DNA from: Reticulitermes speratus
Taxonomy: Eukaryota > Arthropoda > Insecta > Blattodea > Rhinotermitidae
Direction of reading: 5' to 3'
Length of the DNA: 64,000 bases
Assembly (NCBI GenBank): GCA_021186555.1
Contig: JAJKFL010000003.1
Location: 44,675,908-44,739,907, forward strand
Made by a program: the position numbers and the translations under genes. A model generated the notes under the pieces. It had not been told where the DNA came from. It saw nothing but the letters and a program-made list of their open reading frames with translations, and did no database searches. How positions within the stretch are numbered: position 1 is the stretch's first letter; each line of letters begins with the position of its first letter. Shown here piece by piece: positions 1 to 10,098 of the stretch.

Positions 1-890
1 GATTTGATCACCCTGCTAATATCTGGCTAAGGAAACTTACATGCACCTACAAAAGCCATGAAAATATTCCAAAACCATAAGAAATACATGTACACAGTAG
101 TTTCCAACACAGAAGTGTGGAAAGGGGCACTGCTGTTTCACAAGTACCCTTTGTGATAAAGTCAAGATGAGCACGTATTCTGTAGAAAGATAATGAACAA
201 GGCTCTCCCACATGTCTTGTTAAATATACCATTAAGAAAAATTTCAAATAACAACCATCAGGAAGATTATAAATTTTATTTAATGTGACACTTTTCTGTA
301 CAATAAGTTCTGAAAAATATGGCATGTACACTGGTAAAGTACAATACTGCCTCCATGTAAAGTACAACTTCATAAACTAAAATGATGTTTATTCCATAAT
401 TTTTGTAGTGAATTTCATCAAAATCCATTAAATAGATGGTGAAATAGAAAATGTGGATATGTCAATATACCTCTCCTTGCACTTAGTGCAAATGAATGCA
501 TAAATATCAAGAGTAAAGCAGACGATACAACACTGGGCAGTTACTAGAGTTGGGCTCAACAGACACATAGTACATGGACACTGTATAAGTGTTCATTCTT
601 ACTGTACTTCCAAACAACTGTCACTATTCAGCTACAGAGTGAGGTTGTAATGAAGAACAAAGGCCAATGTTGCAAAATATCAGCATGGAAAATTTCTTAG
701 CGTTCTGCTATTTGGGAAGTTACAGTTTTCTAATGCTCACTGCAAACTGTAACTTCACTACATATGAAAATGCACACCAAACAAATTTGTTTCTGTTCAT
801 AAAAAATTAAACAAATTACATCACTATGTACAAAACTTGATGCAAGATAAATATTTCATAAACCCCAATCTAATGACTGTAACAACACAC
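1..890 (-). other. Atf2 intron after exon 6
   Basis: AT-rich, CpG-poor sequence with no splice-bounded open block and no bZIP residues. I see no repeat family here. Read as the intron that continues to the bZIP exons beyond the window edge. Confidence 0.6.
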
Positions 891-1104
891 CTGTGATGGC
901 TGTACAAGATTATTTGGTCCGGAAGAGGTGACATTTTCCACTGGTAGGGCAGACAACTGCAAGAGTTTCCCATCAGGCATTCGCAATAGCAACTGTACAG
1001 TGTTGCTACCTGCACCAGATGAAGCTGGTGGTAGTGTCACTCCGGAAGGTTGTGTACTCAAAGTGCCATCTCCCAGCCCATTTTTAATGCCAGTGTTGGC
1101 AGTT
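891..1104 (-). CDS. Atf2: Atf2 coding exon 6 (hydrophobic LLLRMPDG region); gene continues off the left edge
   Basis: Acceptor GTTCCAG and donor GTGTGT bound 214 bases: one base and 71 codons, leaving in phase 0. The sequence includes SNTVQLLLRMPDGKLLQLSA, which I align with the human ATF2 segment FPLLLHLPNGQTMPVAIPA just before the conserved pre-bZIP block. The six exons add to exactly 299 codons without a stop. The basic region and leucine zipper, which bind CRE sites as homodimers or with Jun, must be encoded to the left of the window. Confidence 0.85.
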
Positions 1105-1610
1105 CTGGAACAAATGTGGACTATACAAAATTATTCATAGTCAGTGGTTTCCATCCACAATTTTTACATTTGCCAGGCCTGCACCTATGAAACTCCCTCA
1201 TCCACTCCAGTTCAATATACTGAAATTAATACGATATCAAACCTTAATAACTGCAAACACAATGCAAATAAGGTGTCATGTGAAATTATTTTAATGAAAA
1301 TTATTTAATCTTTCACATCTTACATCAAACTTATGGGCTCACATTGGAATATCAAGTTCAGTGCAATGTGGGACTGAGTCCCCTAGATTTAAATTATAAA
1401 CTGAAGAAGTACAAAAAGAACTGAGATTAAAATTTTTTGATAAAGACATACTGGCTGAGACCATTCTTTTTTGACTTCATCTACTATCCCAGCCTTGTCA
1501 CTAAATTTCAAAAGTTACTTTTATTTCCATCATTAGGTACACAAAAACTATGCCCTGCTACTCTCAAACCGTAGACCATGTACATCTGTCATATAATGAA
1601 TACAACTCTT

Positions 1611-1808
1611 CTGCTGCAGATTCAAGTCTTCTGGGATGTGATGCCGTGTCACTGGGCAAGTAGCTCCCAACATTTCCGAAGACTGTAGAGGGTCAAGCAG
1701 GTCCGCTCCGCTTGACCCTGAAGATCAAGGCACTACAGTTTTTTGAAATGTCAGGAACTACACGCCCAACAACACAGCATCCCATCCCACAAGAATCTTC
1801 AGCAGCAC
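1611..1808. repeat. Foldback element with hammerhead-like motif (copy 1)
   Basis: An imperfect inverted repeat of about 95-base arms in the Atf2 intron between exons 5 and 6. The centre is a 9-bp stem (GGGTCAAGC / GCTTGACCC, 1,690-1,718). The right arm, read on plus, has CTGAAGA (1,718-1,724), then T, a weak stem II, then GAAATGTC (1,745-1,752), the order of a hammerhead core. The left arm has a more eroded version on minus. Core identity is plausible, stem pairing is poor, so this is a degenerate copy. Confidence 0.55.
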
Positions 1809-2290
1809 CACTGTGAGAACCTCGAATCTCTCAAATCTTTTGTTTCCTGTTTCCTAACACAGACCTAATAGAAATCACTAAAATGTACAAAATTTCTGCT
1901 GTACTCCTGTCACTACATACAGTATGCCAAAGCTGTTAAACAGACATGCAAGTACTGAAGTTTCATGATGTGATTTGAATCTTCATCCCCAGCCCTTCTT
2001 TATTTTTTATCGTGCATTTCTTTTTATTTAATTACAAGAATATATTTTAATTTCTTAATTCAGGTGTTACGCCTCCTCTAAGTTTTAGCTACTATGCACT
2101 GTGATACTGAAAAGAAAAGCAGCCATATCCTGCCTGAAGAGTGGGTACTTATTGTTCTAAATATGAAGCAGAATACTAACTACAGTAGGAAGTACAGAGA
2201 AAAGAAAGTCACACATTTTTCAATTTAAAAACTTCAGGCCATTAAAATCACTCATATAAGCATTTCATGCTAGATTTTCATTTAACTTAC

Positions 2291-2509
2291 GTAATCTGTT
2301 TGGAAGCATCCTGGTGCTGTGATGTGTCTGCCTCCTGCCGCACAACCTTGGTACTGCTACCAAACTGCACCAAAACTCTCCTCTCCTCCGATACGTCTCC
2401 TGTAATTATCTCTCCGTGGCACTCAGAATCTCCTGTTGTGGATGTGGGGTGCAACAACTGATCCAGCTCCTGACGTGGACTTGAGGATGTGCTGCCATCA
2501 CTACACAAA
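2291..2509 (-). CDS. Atf2: Atf2 coding exon 5 (acidic/Gln linker)
   Basis: Acceptor TTTTTCAG and donor GTAAGT bound a 219-base open block: one base, 72 codons, two bases. The product starts SLCSDGSTSSSPRQELDQLL and runs to TSQHQDASKQI, rich in Ser, Thr, Gln and acidic residues, fitting the linker between the kinase-target region and bZIP of ATF2. Phase matches on both sides: the T completes AG from exon 4, and AC is completed by A of the next exon. There is no recognisable fold. The long intron before it holds the LINE at 3,191-6,460. Confidence 0.78.
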
Positions 2510-2708
2510 CTGAAAAAGTAAGGTACAATCACAGTAATGATTTAAAGCACTACAAGGGTTCAATAAACCTGTCACAATATTTACTGTATGCTTCCAGTCA
2601 CTATCTCTGTACAACATTCCTGTTAAATGATCCTCACAGGGGCAGAATTTGATATTTGGGTTCAGGAAAAATCCAGAGATCGAATCTCCACACCAACAAT
2701 TTCTCCAA

Positions 2709-2887
2709 CCTGTAGACGGTAAAGGTAACACTGTCACAGTGCATGCCGTAAAGGAACACAAGACAAGTACAGGTATAGATCCACTCAATCTTACACTTAG
2801 CACTTGATACAGGTGAGTGGTCAGCTTCATGCCCAGGTAACTTTACCTCTGGGGAGAGAACCCCCACTACCCATTCAAAATTCCTCC
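2709..2887 (-). mobile_element. SINE family A, truncated copy without tRNA head
   Basis: Shares with the intact copy at 7,038-7,320 the tail GGTAAAGGT at the low-coordinate end, the block around GGTATAG.TC.ACTC and the block GTGGTCA.CT.CATGCCC, then ACCCATTCAAA. The tRNA-like head with A and B boxes is missing. Diverged, CpG-depleted, lying in the Atf2 intron between exons 4 and 5. Confidence 0.65.
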
Positions 2888-3277
2888 AGTGTGTAGAACC
2901 AACAAACAAAACTGCCATTCACACTCTGTTTAATACATCATTCAAAACACAAAGTTAAGGCAAGTAAATGGTTCTTACAAATTTCAAACCAAGTAATAAG
3001 CACAGTCAGCCACCTTGTTAACATATCATAGTATGATTCACGTGGACAGCATTCACTGATGTCCTTTGTCTAATTTAAAAACATTTTACTACTGTAAGTA
3101 AAGTGCCCTTTTATTATCTCTGTCCAGGGAAGCTGCCCTGGTCACACTGTCCTATCCCATCAAATATAAAGAACATTGCACATAGATACCCAAACTAACT
3201 AAATAACTAACTCCATGGAGCAGAGTCCTTTTTGACAAGCTAACAGGTCCTCAGCTAGTCAAGAAATTACCTGCGTT

Positions 3278-5149
3278 TTATGGAACCCGAAGGTTCATTA
3301 CCGCATTTACAAGAGCCCGCCGCCTGTCCCCATCCTGAGCCATATCAATCCAGTCCCATGCCCCCCCCCATCTCACTTCTTGAAGATCCATTTTAATATT
3401 ATCCCCCCATCTATGCCTGGGTCTTCCAAGTGGTCTTCTTTCCTCAAGTCTCCCCACCAAAACCCTGTATGCACCTCTCCCCTCCCCCACATGTGCTACA
3501 TGCCCCACCCACCTCATTCTTCTTGATTTGATCACCCAAATAATATTTGGTGATGAGTACAGATCATTGAGTTCCTCATTACTCCCCTCTTACCTCATCC
3601 CTCTTAGGCCCAAATATCCTCCTCAGCACCCTATTCTCGAACACCCTCAGCTTATGTTCCTCCCTTAGTGTGAGAGACCAAGTTTCACACCCATACAAAA
3701 CAACAGGCAAAATTATAGTTTTGTATATCTTAATCCTTGTATTTTTGGATAGCAAACTGGAAGACAGAAGATCCTGCACCGAATGATAACAAGCATTCCC
3801 CAACTTCAATCTGCTTGTAATTTCTTCCTGTATGGAATTTCGATCCGTAAGGGTTGTTCCCAAATATTTGAACTGTTCCACCTTTTCAAAGGATTTATTA
3901 TCTATTTTTATGTTGTGATTTTGTCCTGCATTCTGATCTCAACATATGACCATGTACTTACCTTTCTTAGCATTTACTTCTAAACCAATCACCTTACTAG
4001 CAACTAATAAAGCTTCTGTGATTCTCTTTATAGCATGTACACTCCGCCCATTATATTAACAGCATCAGCATAAACTAGAAGCTGATGTGTACCATTTAAT
4101 CAAGCCCTCCTGGTTTGCCTGAACCCTCCTGATGGCATATTCCAAAGCAAAGTTGAAAGGCAATGGCGATAAAGCATCTCCTCATTTCAAACCATTCTTA
4201 ATAGGAAATGTGTCAGACAAATGTTTGCCTACCCGGACTCTGCTATAGGTTTCATTTAGACACATTTTTACTAGCCTTACTAGTTTCATGGGGATACCAA
4301 ACTCAATGAGAATAGTATACAAGACCTCCCTCCTAACTCAATCATAGGCTTTCTTGAAGTCTATAAATAGCTGATGCATTGCCTCATTGTATTCCCCTTT
4401 TTTCTCAAGTACTTGACGAATGCAGAGTATATGATCAGTAGTCGACCTGTTACGTCTAAATCCACACTGATGATCCCCAATAATTTCCTCTGCATGTGGA
4501 GTTAATCTTGAGGGAAGGATGTTGGATATAATTTTGTATGTGGTTAACAAAAATGATATGCCTCGATAATTACTGCAAACTGTTTTATCACCCTTCTTAT
4601 AAATAGGTACAATGATTGACTCCTTCCACTCCTCAGGCAATTCCTCTTTATTCCAGATAGAATTAATAAGTTTATGGATCTCAGAGCGAATTGTCCTACC
4701 TCCTGCTTTAATCAATTCTGCTGGAATTTGATCACTACCTGGTGATTTGTGCCTTTTTAGCTTTTCAATAGCCATCTCAACCTCAGAGGCACTGGGCTCA
4801 AGCACTAGTGGCTCTGCTGTATGTATTTCAGTCTGCCTAACATCATTAACCCCATGTACATTCAATACATGAAAGAATTCCTCCACCTAGCCAAAATACT
4901 GTGGGAGTCTGCAACCAGTTCACCCTTCTCATCCTTTACTACATTAGTTCTAGGCTGGTAACCCTTCTTAAAGTCATTGAAGCCCCTATACAAGTATCTG
5001 ATATTCTTGTTCTTACTGTTTGTTTCAAGTTCATTAATTTTAGCTTTCAGATATTTCTTCTTTTTGTTTCTCAAATGTCTACTAGCTGCATGTCTTACAT
5101 TGTTCAGATTATCTACATTAGTTTGGTTTGGATTCTGTAACCACTGCAT
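3278..5149 (-). pseudogene. LINE reverse transcriptase region, broken; YADD changed to YADA
   Basis: Open pieces: 4,862-5,149 (linker), 4,338-4,886 (fingers and palm), 3,579-3,881 and 3,278-3,535 (C-terminal block). Clear RT motifs are KLKRHKSPGSDQIPAELIK, ESIIVPIYKKGD, NYRGISFLLTTYKIISNIL and CGFRRNRSTTDHI. The C-terminal block includes LYGCETWSLTLREEHKLRVF and [20 protein letters not shown], a signature I remember from insect RTE-type copies. At 4,061-4,072 the active-site motif reads YADA instead of YADD, so even a repaired frame would lack a catalytic Asp. Confidence 0.88.
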
Positions 5150-5229
5150 TTTAACCTGCTTCCCTTGATCTAAAAATTTTGAACATTCTTTGTCAAACCA
5201 TGGTTTATGCTGCTTCCTTTCATATAGCC

Positions 5230-6267
5230 CTAGACTCTCTCAGCTGGCATTTTGATATTCTCTTGAATGTTTTCCCAAGCCCTGTTTATGTCCTCACTAA
5301 AATTTAAGTTCTCCAAAGCTGCAAACCTGTTTGAGATCTTGATCTTATACTGTTTCCTAACCTCTAGTTCACTTAGCTTCTTGAGATTAAATCTCTCCGT
5401 ATCAAACTTCTGTGCTGCTTGTTTACTCACCGCCAGTCTTTCCCTAACTTTTGCAACCACCAGACAGTGATCAGTATCACAATCAGCTCCCTGAAAGATC
5501 ACACATTGAGTATACTTGAATGCCATCTCCTATCTATCAATATGTGATTGATCTGATTATGAGTCTTCCCATCAGGAGGGGTCCAGGAGCATTTATGAAT
5601 GTTTTGGTGCGGGAACATCTTGCTCTTAACAACCAGATCTTTTGATGTGGCAAAGTTTACTACTCTAACACCATTATCATTATTATCCTGACGTAAACTC
5701 TCACTCCCGATTGTCGGTTTGAAAGTATCCTACCTCCCCAATTTTACATTAAAATATCCTCCCTCCCCGATTTTGCATTAAAATCTCCTAACAGAATTTT
5801 CATATGGTACTTAGGAAAATGATCGAAAACCTGTCCTAATTTCTCATAGAAACTGTCCCTTGAGTCATCACTTTTCTCCTCAGTTGGTGCATGCACATTC
5901 AGAACAATGATATTATACCAGCGACCTCTCAGCACTATATATGATATCCTATCACTAACAAACTCTACTCTCTTAATTGCTGTTACAATTCTCTGGTGTA
6001 CAAAAAACCTGTTCCCGATTGATGACTTTCATTTCCTTTTCCATAGAAAAAAGTATAATCCCCTGCTCTTACAGGGCCTCCTTTGTCCCACCTAACCTCC
6101 TGTACACCCACTAAATCTAATTTATTCCTCGCTAATTCCCTGGCCACTGTCATAAGTGACCCTGACCTGTACAGGCTCCTCAAGTTCCAAATCTCATATC
6201 CTTTTTTCCCTTGCTCAGGTTGTACCAAAGAATCAGTCCAGGTCTGAGCCTTTGTGAAATGTTTCAT
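5230..6267 (-). pseudogene. LINE endonuclease region (APE type), frameshifted
   Basis: Open pieces at 5,983-6,267, 5,744-5,935 and 5,230-5,526 lie in different frames but in collinear order. The first holds IWNLRSLYRSGSL and LVGVQEVRWDKGG, the typical N-terminal motifs of AP-endonuclease-like domains (the Glu of QEVRW is a metal ligand). The second has VLNVHAPTEE and ILLGDFNAKSG, containing the GDFN catalytic motif. The endonuclease would nick target DNA to prime reverse transcription. Several frameshifts and a partly duplicated stretch near 5,720-5,775 make it non-functional. Confidence 0.85.
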
Positions 6268-6625
6268 AACATGGTACTTTTTTATGGTGAGGAGTTGTTA
6301 GCACCTCGCCCAACCCCCAAGCTGGAGGACTAGCCCTTGTCGGCTGTCTGCGACTGCTTATTCAATGTATTCACAGCTACCCTCCATATCCAGAGGACGT
6401 TCCTCCATCCGCAACCTGAGGACGCACCATGCCGTGGTGACATGTACCCACTTATCATGGATAAAGATATCATGGACTCTTTAAATGTTTTATGTTATGT
6501 ATGTTATTTCTACACAACGAAACATTATTGAGACAGAATGCCTTTCAACTCTCATCTTATATTAACGTTGCCAAAATTAGTTGACTGATTAGCTTTAACA
6601 TCATACCAATCTAATTATAATGTAC

Positions 6626-6798
6626 CTGGACTTCTTCCTTCCATTTTCACTAACGATCGATGTAGATGAAATGAAAGAGGTAGCCACAGACTTGTATGCC
6701 GAACTGCTGTTTGATGTTGAATCTTCTATAATGTGTGGGAATACATGAGGTGTATGTAGTGTGTCATCAGTTCCTGTCGGTTCACTCAACGCATCCAC
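6626..6798 (-). CDS. Atf2: Atf2 coding exon 4 (Ser/Thr-rich linker)
   Basis: A 173-base open block on the minus strand bounded by acceptor TGTACAG and donor GTACAT. It encodes 57 codons rich in Ser and Thr (VDALSEPTGTDD...ENGRKKS) plus two bases, AG. It has no domain I can recognise, as expected for the poorly conserved middle of ATF2. The evidence is that it enters in phase 0 after exon 3 and its two leftover bases complete a Ser codon with the first base of the exon at 2,509. An alternative that it is skipped in some transcripts cannot be excluded. Confidence 0.72.
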
Positions 6799-7037
6799 CT
6801 GTACATGATTATAAGCTTATTTACATTCATTATATGTGCCACAAGTATACTTCTGATGGTGCACTTATAGACAATAAATAATCCAGTGAGAACATACACA
6901 AATGGACTATAAAGCTCCAATAGTCAAGAAAATGTATGTATATCTAAACCAAGCAAACACTCCTACACATTAAAGACTATGGTTTGTTGCAAGGTGTGAC
7001 TTAGTTTCTTGATTCATTTCATGGTGCAGTGTCAATT

Positions 7038-7320
7038 AAAGGTAAAGGTGAAGTTTTCCCTAGAACGGGCCATGAAGGCCCAAAGGGAGAGTAGAGGTAT
7101 AGCTCTACTCTTTCTTTAACCTGGCACTAGATGAGGGTGGGTGGTCAACTCCATGCCCCGGGCGCTTTACCCCCGGGAAAGAGACCTGGTACCCATTGAA
7201 TAGGAGGCTGGGTGTGCCCCAGGGCCGGTCTGGACGGGTGCAGAAAATCTCGCCCTCACCAGGAGTAGATCCCCGAACCGTCCAGCCCATAGCGAGTCGC
7301 TATACCAACTACGCTATCCC
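7038..7320 (-). mobile_element. SINE family A, full-length copy with target-site duplication
   Basis: Flanked by a 15-bp direct repeat, GGTGCAGTGTCAATT at 7,023-7,037 and GGTGCAGTGTGAATT at 7,321-7,335 (one mismatch). On minus the head starts GGGATAGCGTAGTTGG (an A-box-like element) and has GGTTCGGGGATC (B-box-like) about 50 bases in, so it is tRNA-derived and would be transcribed by RNA polymerase III. The 3' end is TTCACCTTTACCTTT, suggesting it borrowed the tail of a LINE partner. It lies in the Atf2 intron between exons 3 and 4, in the same sense as the gene. Confidence 0.88.
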
Positions 7321-7979
7321 GGTGCAGTGTGAATTGCACTTGTTATGTACTACACAATAAGGAATTACAGGATGATTATGATTGGATTGGGATGATGTAA
7401 GTGGACAAGGTGGTGGCTTATATGAATTACAAAATACATGTCTGAACAGCTGTTCTCCTTATCAAGACACAGGACCAGCATTTCATAATGCAAAAAAAGG
7501 AGTGATAATACTGCAGTGTGAGAGATACTGGAAATATTGAATCACAAAAATGGGGCATATTTTTATTTATTTTATTTAAAATGCTATATCAAGTACAAAC
7601 GTTACTTATAGCTGAAAGGAAGAATAATTATGAGAATTACGAGTGACAAAGCAGTGACTGTGGCCTCTAACAGCACAGAGAATGGGAAAGGTTATAACAA
7701 ATCACAATAAATACAGTCAGCCACGTAGTTGACATTCGGTCACACACATCTCAGACACAAATTTCACTGCGCCTCTGCTAATCAAAAAACTGGATAAGAT
7801 AGAGGAACAAATCATCACAGCTTTATGCAAAGCACAATCTGATAACATGCAAACAGAAACTGAGAAAAACTGTAATATGTGAATGCTGGCCAGGAATTTA
7901 ATCCAAGAATGTGGCAGGTGTATCTCACCATCATTATTCAATGGGCTTATTTGCTCAGTGTATTCAGTAGTAACTATAC

Positions 7980-8125
7980 CTCATGTAGGGGTCCCACTCC
8001 AGTCTTCACAGCTTCAACAGCCTTACGAAAAGTTTCCTCGAAAGGGTTGACATTTTGCAAATCTTGAAACAAACCAACTTCTTCACAGTTACGGATGAAA
8101 CGTGTTGGAGTGGGAGTTTGGTCCG
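7980..8125 (-). CDS. Atf2: Atf2 coding exon 3 (JNK/p38 phosphorylation sites)
   Basis: Encodes DQTPTPTRFIRNCEEVGLFQ and then DLQNVNPFEETFRKAVEAVKTG-VGPLHE, ending at donor GTATAG in phase 0. TPTPTRF carries the two threonines (human Thr69 and Thr71) that JNK and p38 phosphorylate to switch ATF2 on; NCEEVGLF and NPFEExFRKA are family-conserved. This exon alone identifies the gene as the single insect ATF2/ATF7 orthologue. The tract just upstream (8,126-8,160) is an A-rich stretch on the plus strand, that is, the expected pyrimidine tract before the acceptor on the minus strand. Confidence 0.93.
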
Positions 8126-8194
8126 CTAGAAAAAAAAATAAAATAAAATAACCATATTACAGTTACTTCTTGAATTATAATGATCCAAACCTGA

Positions 8195-8411
8195 AATTCC
8201 AACAAATTGATTAGTCTAAGCACCTAAATTCAATTTCCTTATAACCAGGTTTCTTAAAAACATCAAACAAATAGGTCTTCCTGAGGTACAAGATATTTTG
8301 GTGGAATTCCAACAATCTGATTAGTCTAAGCATCTAAATTCAATTTCCTTATAACCAGGTTTCTTAAAAACATCAAACAAATTGGTCTTGGTGAGGTATG
8401 AGGTATTTTGA
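8195..8411. repeat. Two-copy tandem duplication, 110-bp unit
   Basis: AATTCCAACAA starts at 8,195 and again at 8,305. The units share TTAGTCTAAGCA, CAATTTCCTTATAACCAGG and ACATCAAACAAAT with few differences. A local duplication within the Atf2 intron between exons 2 and 3; no function seen. Confidence 0.85.
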
Positions 8412-8482
8412 GTTCATAAAACTATGGAAACAGGGAGTTCAATACTTTAAGTTTATTCACATTTACCATGTATAAGTTTACA

Positions 8483-8784
8483 ATGATAATTAATACAAGA
8501 ATGTCTCTCTACACTACAGGATTGTATCAGACTTTCCATCACCTGTGTACAATGTTATTTCCGACATGTTTTGGCCTATGCTCAGCCATCATCAGGGAAA
8601 TCATTCATATACTACATGATACAAACGTAAAGCCAGCAGAAATTCCCAGTGTTGTATATGAATGATTCTCTTGATGATGACCATGAACAGGCCAAAAACA
8701 TTTCAGAAATAACACTGTAAATAAACAAAGGATGGTTTAATACAACCCTCTAGGTTACAGGTATGGTGTTTTATTAATTATCAT
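8483..8784. repeat. Foldback element with hammerhead-like motif (copy 2)
   Basis: Outer ends ATGATAATTAATA (8,481 on) and TATTAATTATCAT (to 8,784) are inverted, and the arms stay alignable to the middle. On minus, 8,557-8,601 reads as a type I hammerhead: stem I ATTTCC/GGAAAT (6 bp), box CTGATGA, an extra T, stem II around GGC/GCC, then AAAA where GAAA is expected, then CATGTC at the cleavage point. The right arm carries a more eroded form on plus (TTGATGA at about 8,672). G12 is changed in both arms, so this copy is probably inactive. Confidence 0.7.
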
Positions 8785-8794
8785 AGGCAGTTAA

Positions 8795-8958
8795 CCCTTT
8801 GGTGCCTAAAGTCAGGCATACTTGTCACACACTGATGCTCAAAATGCTGGATGTCACAGTTATAGATGATGGTCATTTAGTGGCCTCTTTGTGCAGCTTT
8901 CATTTAAATTCTGGTCTCCTGCATGTCACACCCGGCATTTAATTCTGGTGCCAAAGGG
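8795..8958. mobile_element. piggyBac-like MITE
   Basis: A 164-bp segment flanked on both sides by TTAA (8,791-8,794 and 8,959-8,962), with inverted ends CCCTTTGGTGCC and GGTGCCAAAGGG. TTAA target duplication together with CCCTTTG-type ends is typical of piggyBac-type transposons. There is no coding capacity, so it would need a transposase supplied from elsewhere. It sits between two foldback elements in the Atf2 intron. Confidence 0.72.
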
Positions 8959-9028
8959 TTAAAATAGTTTCAACTAATTTTGTTATACCTTCAAGCTTCA
9001 GTCCAAACCTATAACACCATATATGCAG

Positions 9029-9650
9029 TTTACTGTACCAACTAAATGCACATTATTAGTTACATATCAGTGTTAAACATGTAGCTCCGGCATGTTTAGG
9101 TACAAGCACACCATTCTCAAGGAGCACAATATGCCGGGTTTAAAACCAACTGCCAGTGACAAGCCACTATTTACATGGTTCCAGAGTCTGTAGCAGGCTC
9201 CGTTGTTGATATTTTTTATGTATAAAAGGTACAACTTATACTGTTATCAAAAACTCATGGTTAAAATATGATTAAAAATATTTCTTACATAATAAATATG
9301 ATTAATACAGATGAAAATTATTGTTGCATCCACAAACTAGAAGTTTCCACGACCAGATGCAACAACAATTTTAATCTGTATAAATCATATTTATTATGTA
9401 AGAAATATTTTAATCATATTTTAACCATGAGTTTTTAATATCAGTACAAGTTGTACCTTTTATACATAAATGATATCAACAACGAAACCTACTACAGACT
9501 CTGAGCCATGACTTGTCATTGGCAGCTGGTTTTAAACCTGACATATTATGCTCCCTAAGGATGGTGCACTTGCATTGAAACATGTCGGAGCTACGTGTTT
9601 AACTCTCATGTGTAACTAATAATGTGCATTTAGTTGATACAATGAACTGA
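9029..9650. repeat. Large foldback element with hammerhead-like motif (copy 3)
   Basis: About 290-base arms with a short centre near 9,340. Matching ends are CAACTAAATGCACATTATTA (left) and TAATAATGTGCATTTAGTTG (right). The right arm on plus (9,550-9,592) has stem I GCTCC/GGAGC, the box CTAAGGA (G5 changed to A), an extra T, stem II GGTGCA/TGCATT and GAAACATGTC. The left arm (9,084-9,125, minus) has an eroded version. The arms are well enough paired that an intronic transcript would fold into a long hairpin. Confidence 0.75.
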
Positions 9651-10004
9651 ATACATTGATTTAAAAAAATGCATGGAATGGACAACTTTAACATAAACTA
9701 TAATACCATGTTCATATTATGCACAGCTGTAATGAATTACAAGAGGAACCAATGGCAACAACCAACAGGATTAATTTTACCTTCTGCATATGGCCTTTCA
9801 AATCCCAGACTTCTGCTGCGGCTGGACCGCCGTTCAATTTAAATGGCCAGTGCGGGACAATATTTTCGCTTTTGGATGAAGTGGGACAGTGTTGTCCCAT
9901 TCATCCATTAAAGGTTAATAGACAAACTCATTATTTCTGTGTCTACCACAGAAGCATGAACTATGTCAACAACCCTCATTAAACACAAATCAATATGAAC
10001 TCAC

Positions 10005-10098
10005 CTACAAACACATTAGCCTTCTGTCCATTTCCCAGGTTCAAAACCATGTCATGTTTCTTCTTATGTACTGTGAGGTGGTCTTCATTTGTAAACCG
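10005..10098 (-). CDS. Atf2: Atf2 coding exon 2 (second half of zinc finger)
   Basis: The acceptor CTAG is followed by RFTNEDHLTVHKKKHDMVLNL and more, ending at donor GTGAGT. RFTNEDHL..HKxKH holds the two zinc-ligand histidines and is nearly identical to vertebrate ATF2 and ATF7. It enters in phase 0 and leaves with one base (G), which joins CG of the next exon to make Ala in VADQTPTPTR. Agreement of both phases with the neighbouring exons supports the boundaries. Length is 94 bases. No start is needed here; it is internal. Confidence 0.92.

Larger units (their letters stand above)
3191..6460 (-). mobile_element. Dead RTE-like LINE, near full length
   Basis: A 3.27 kb element in the large Atf2 intron between exons 4 and 5, in the same sense as Atf2. 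Order on minus: short 5' leader starting CCATGATAAGTGG, an APE-type endonuclease, a reverse transcriptase, the C-terminal block ending AAMNLRVP-like, then a short tail of GTTA-type repeats (3,191-3,212). The length, single endonuclease-RT protein and tetranucleotide tail fit the RTE clade. The reading frame is broken at many places, so it is not active. The 5' boundary was set by comparison with the deleted copy at 12,485. Confidence 0.85.
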
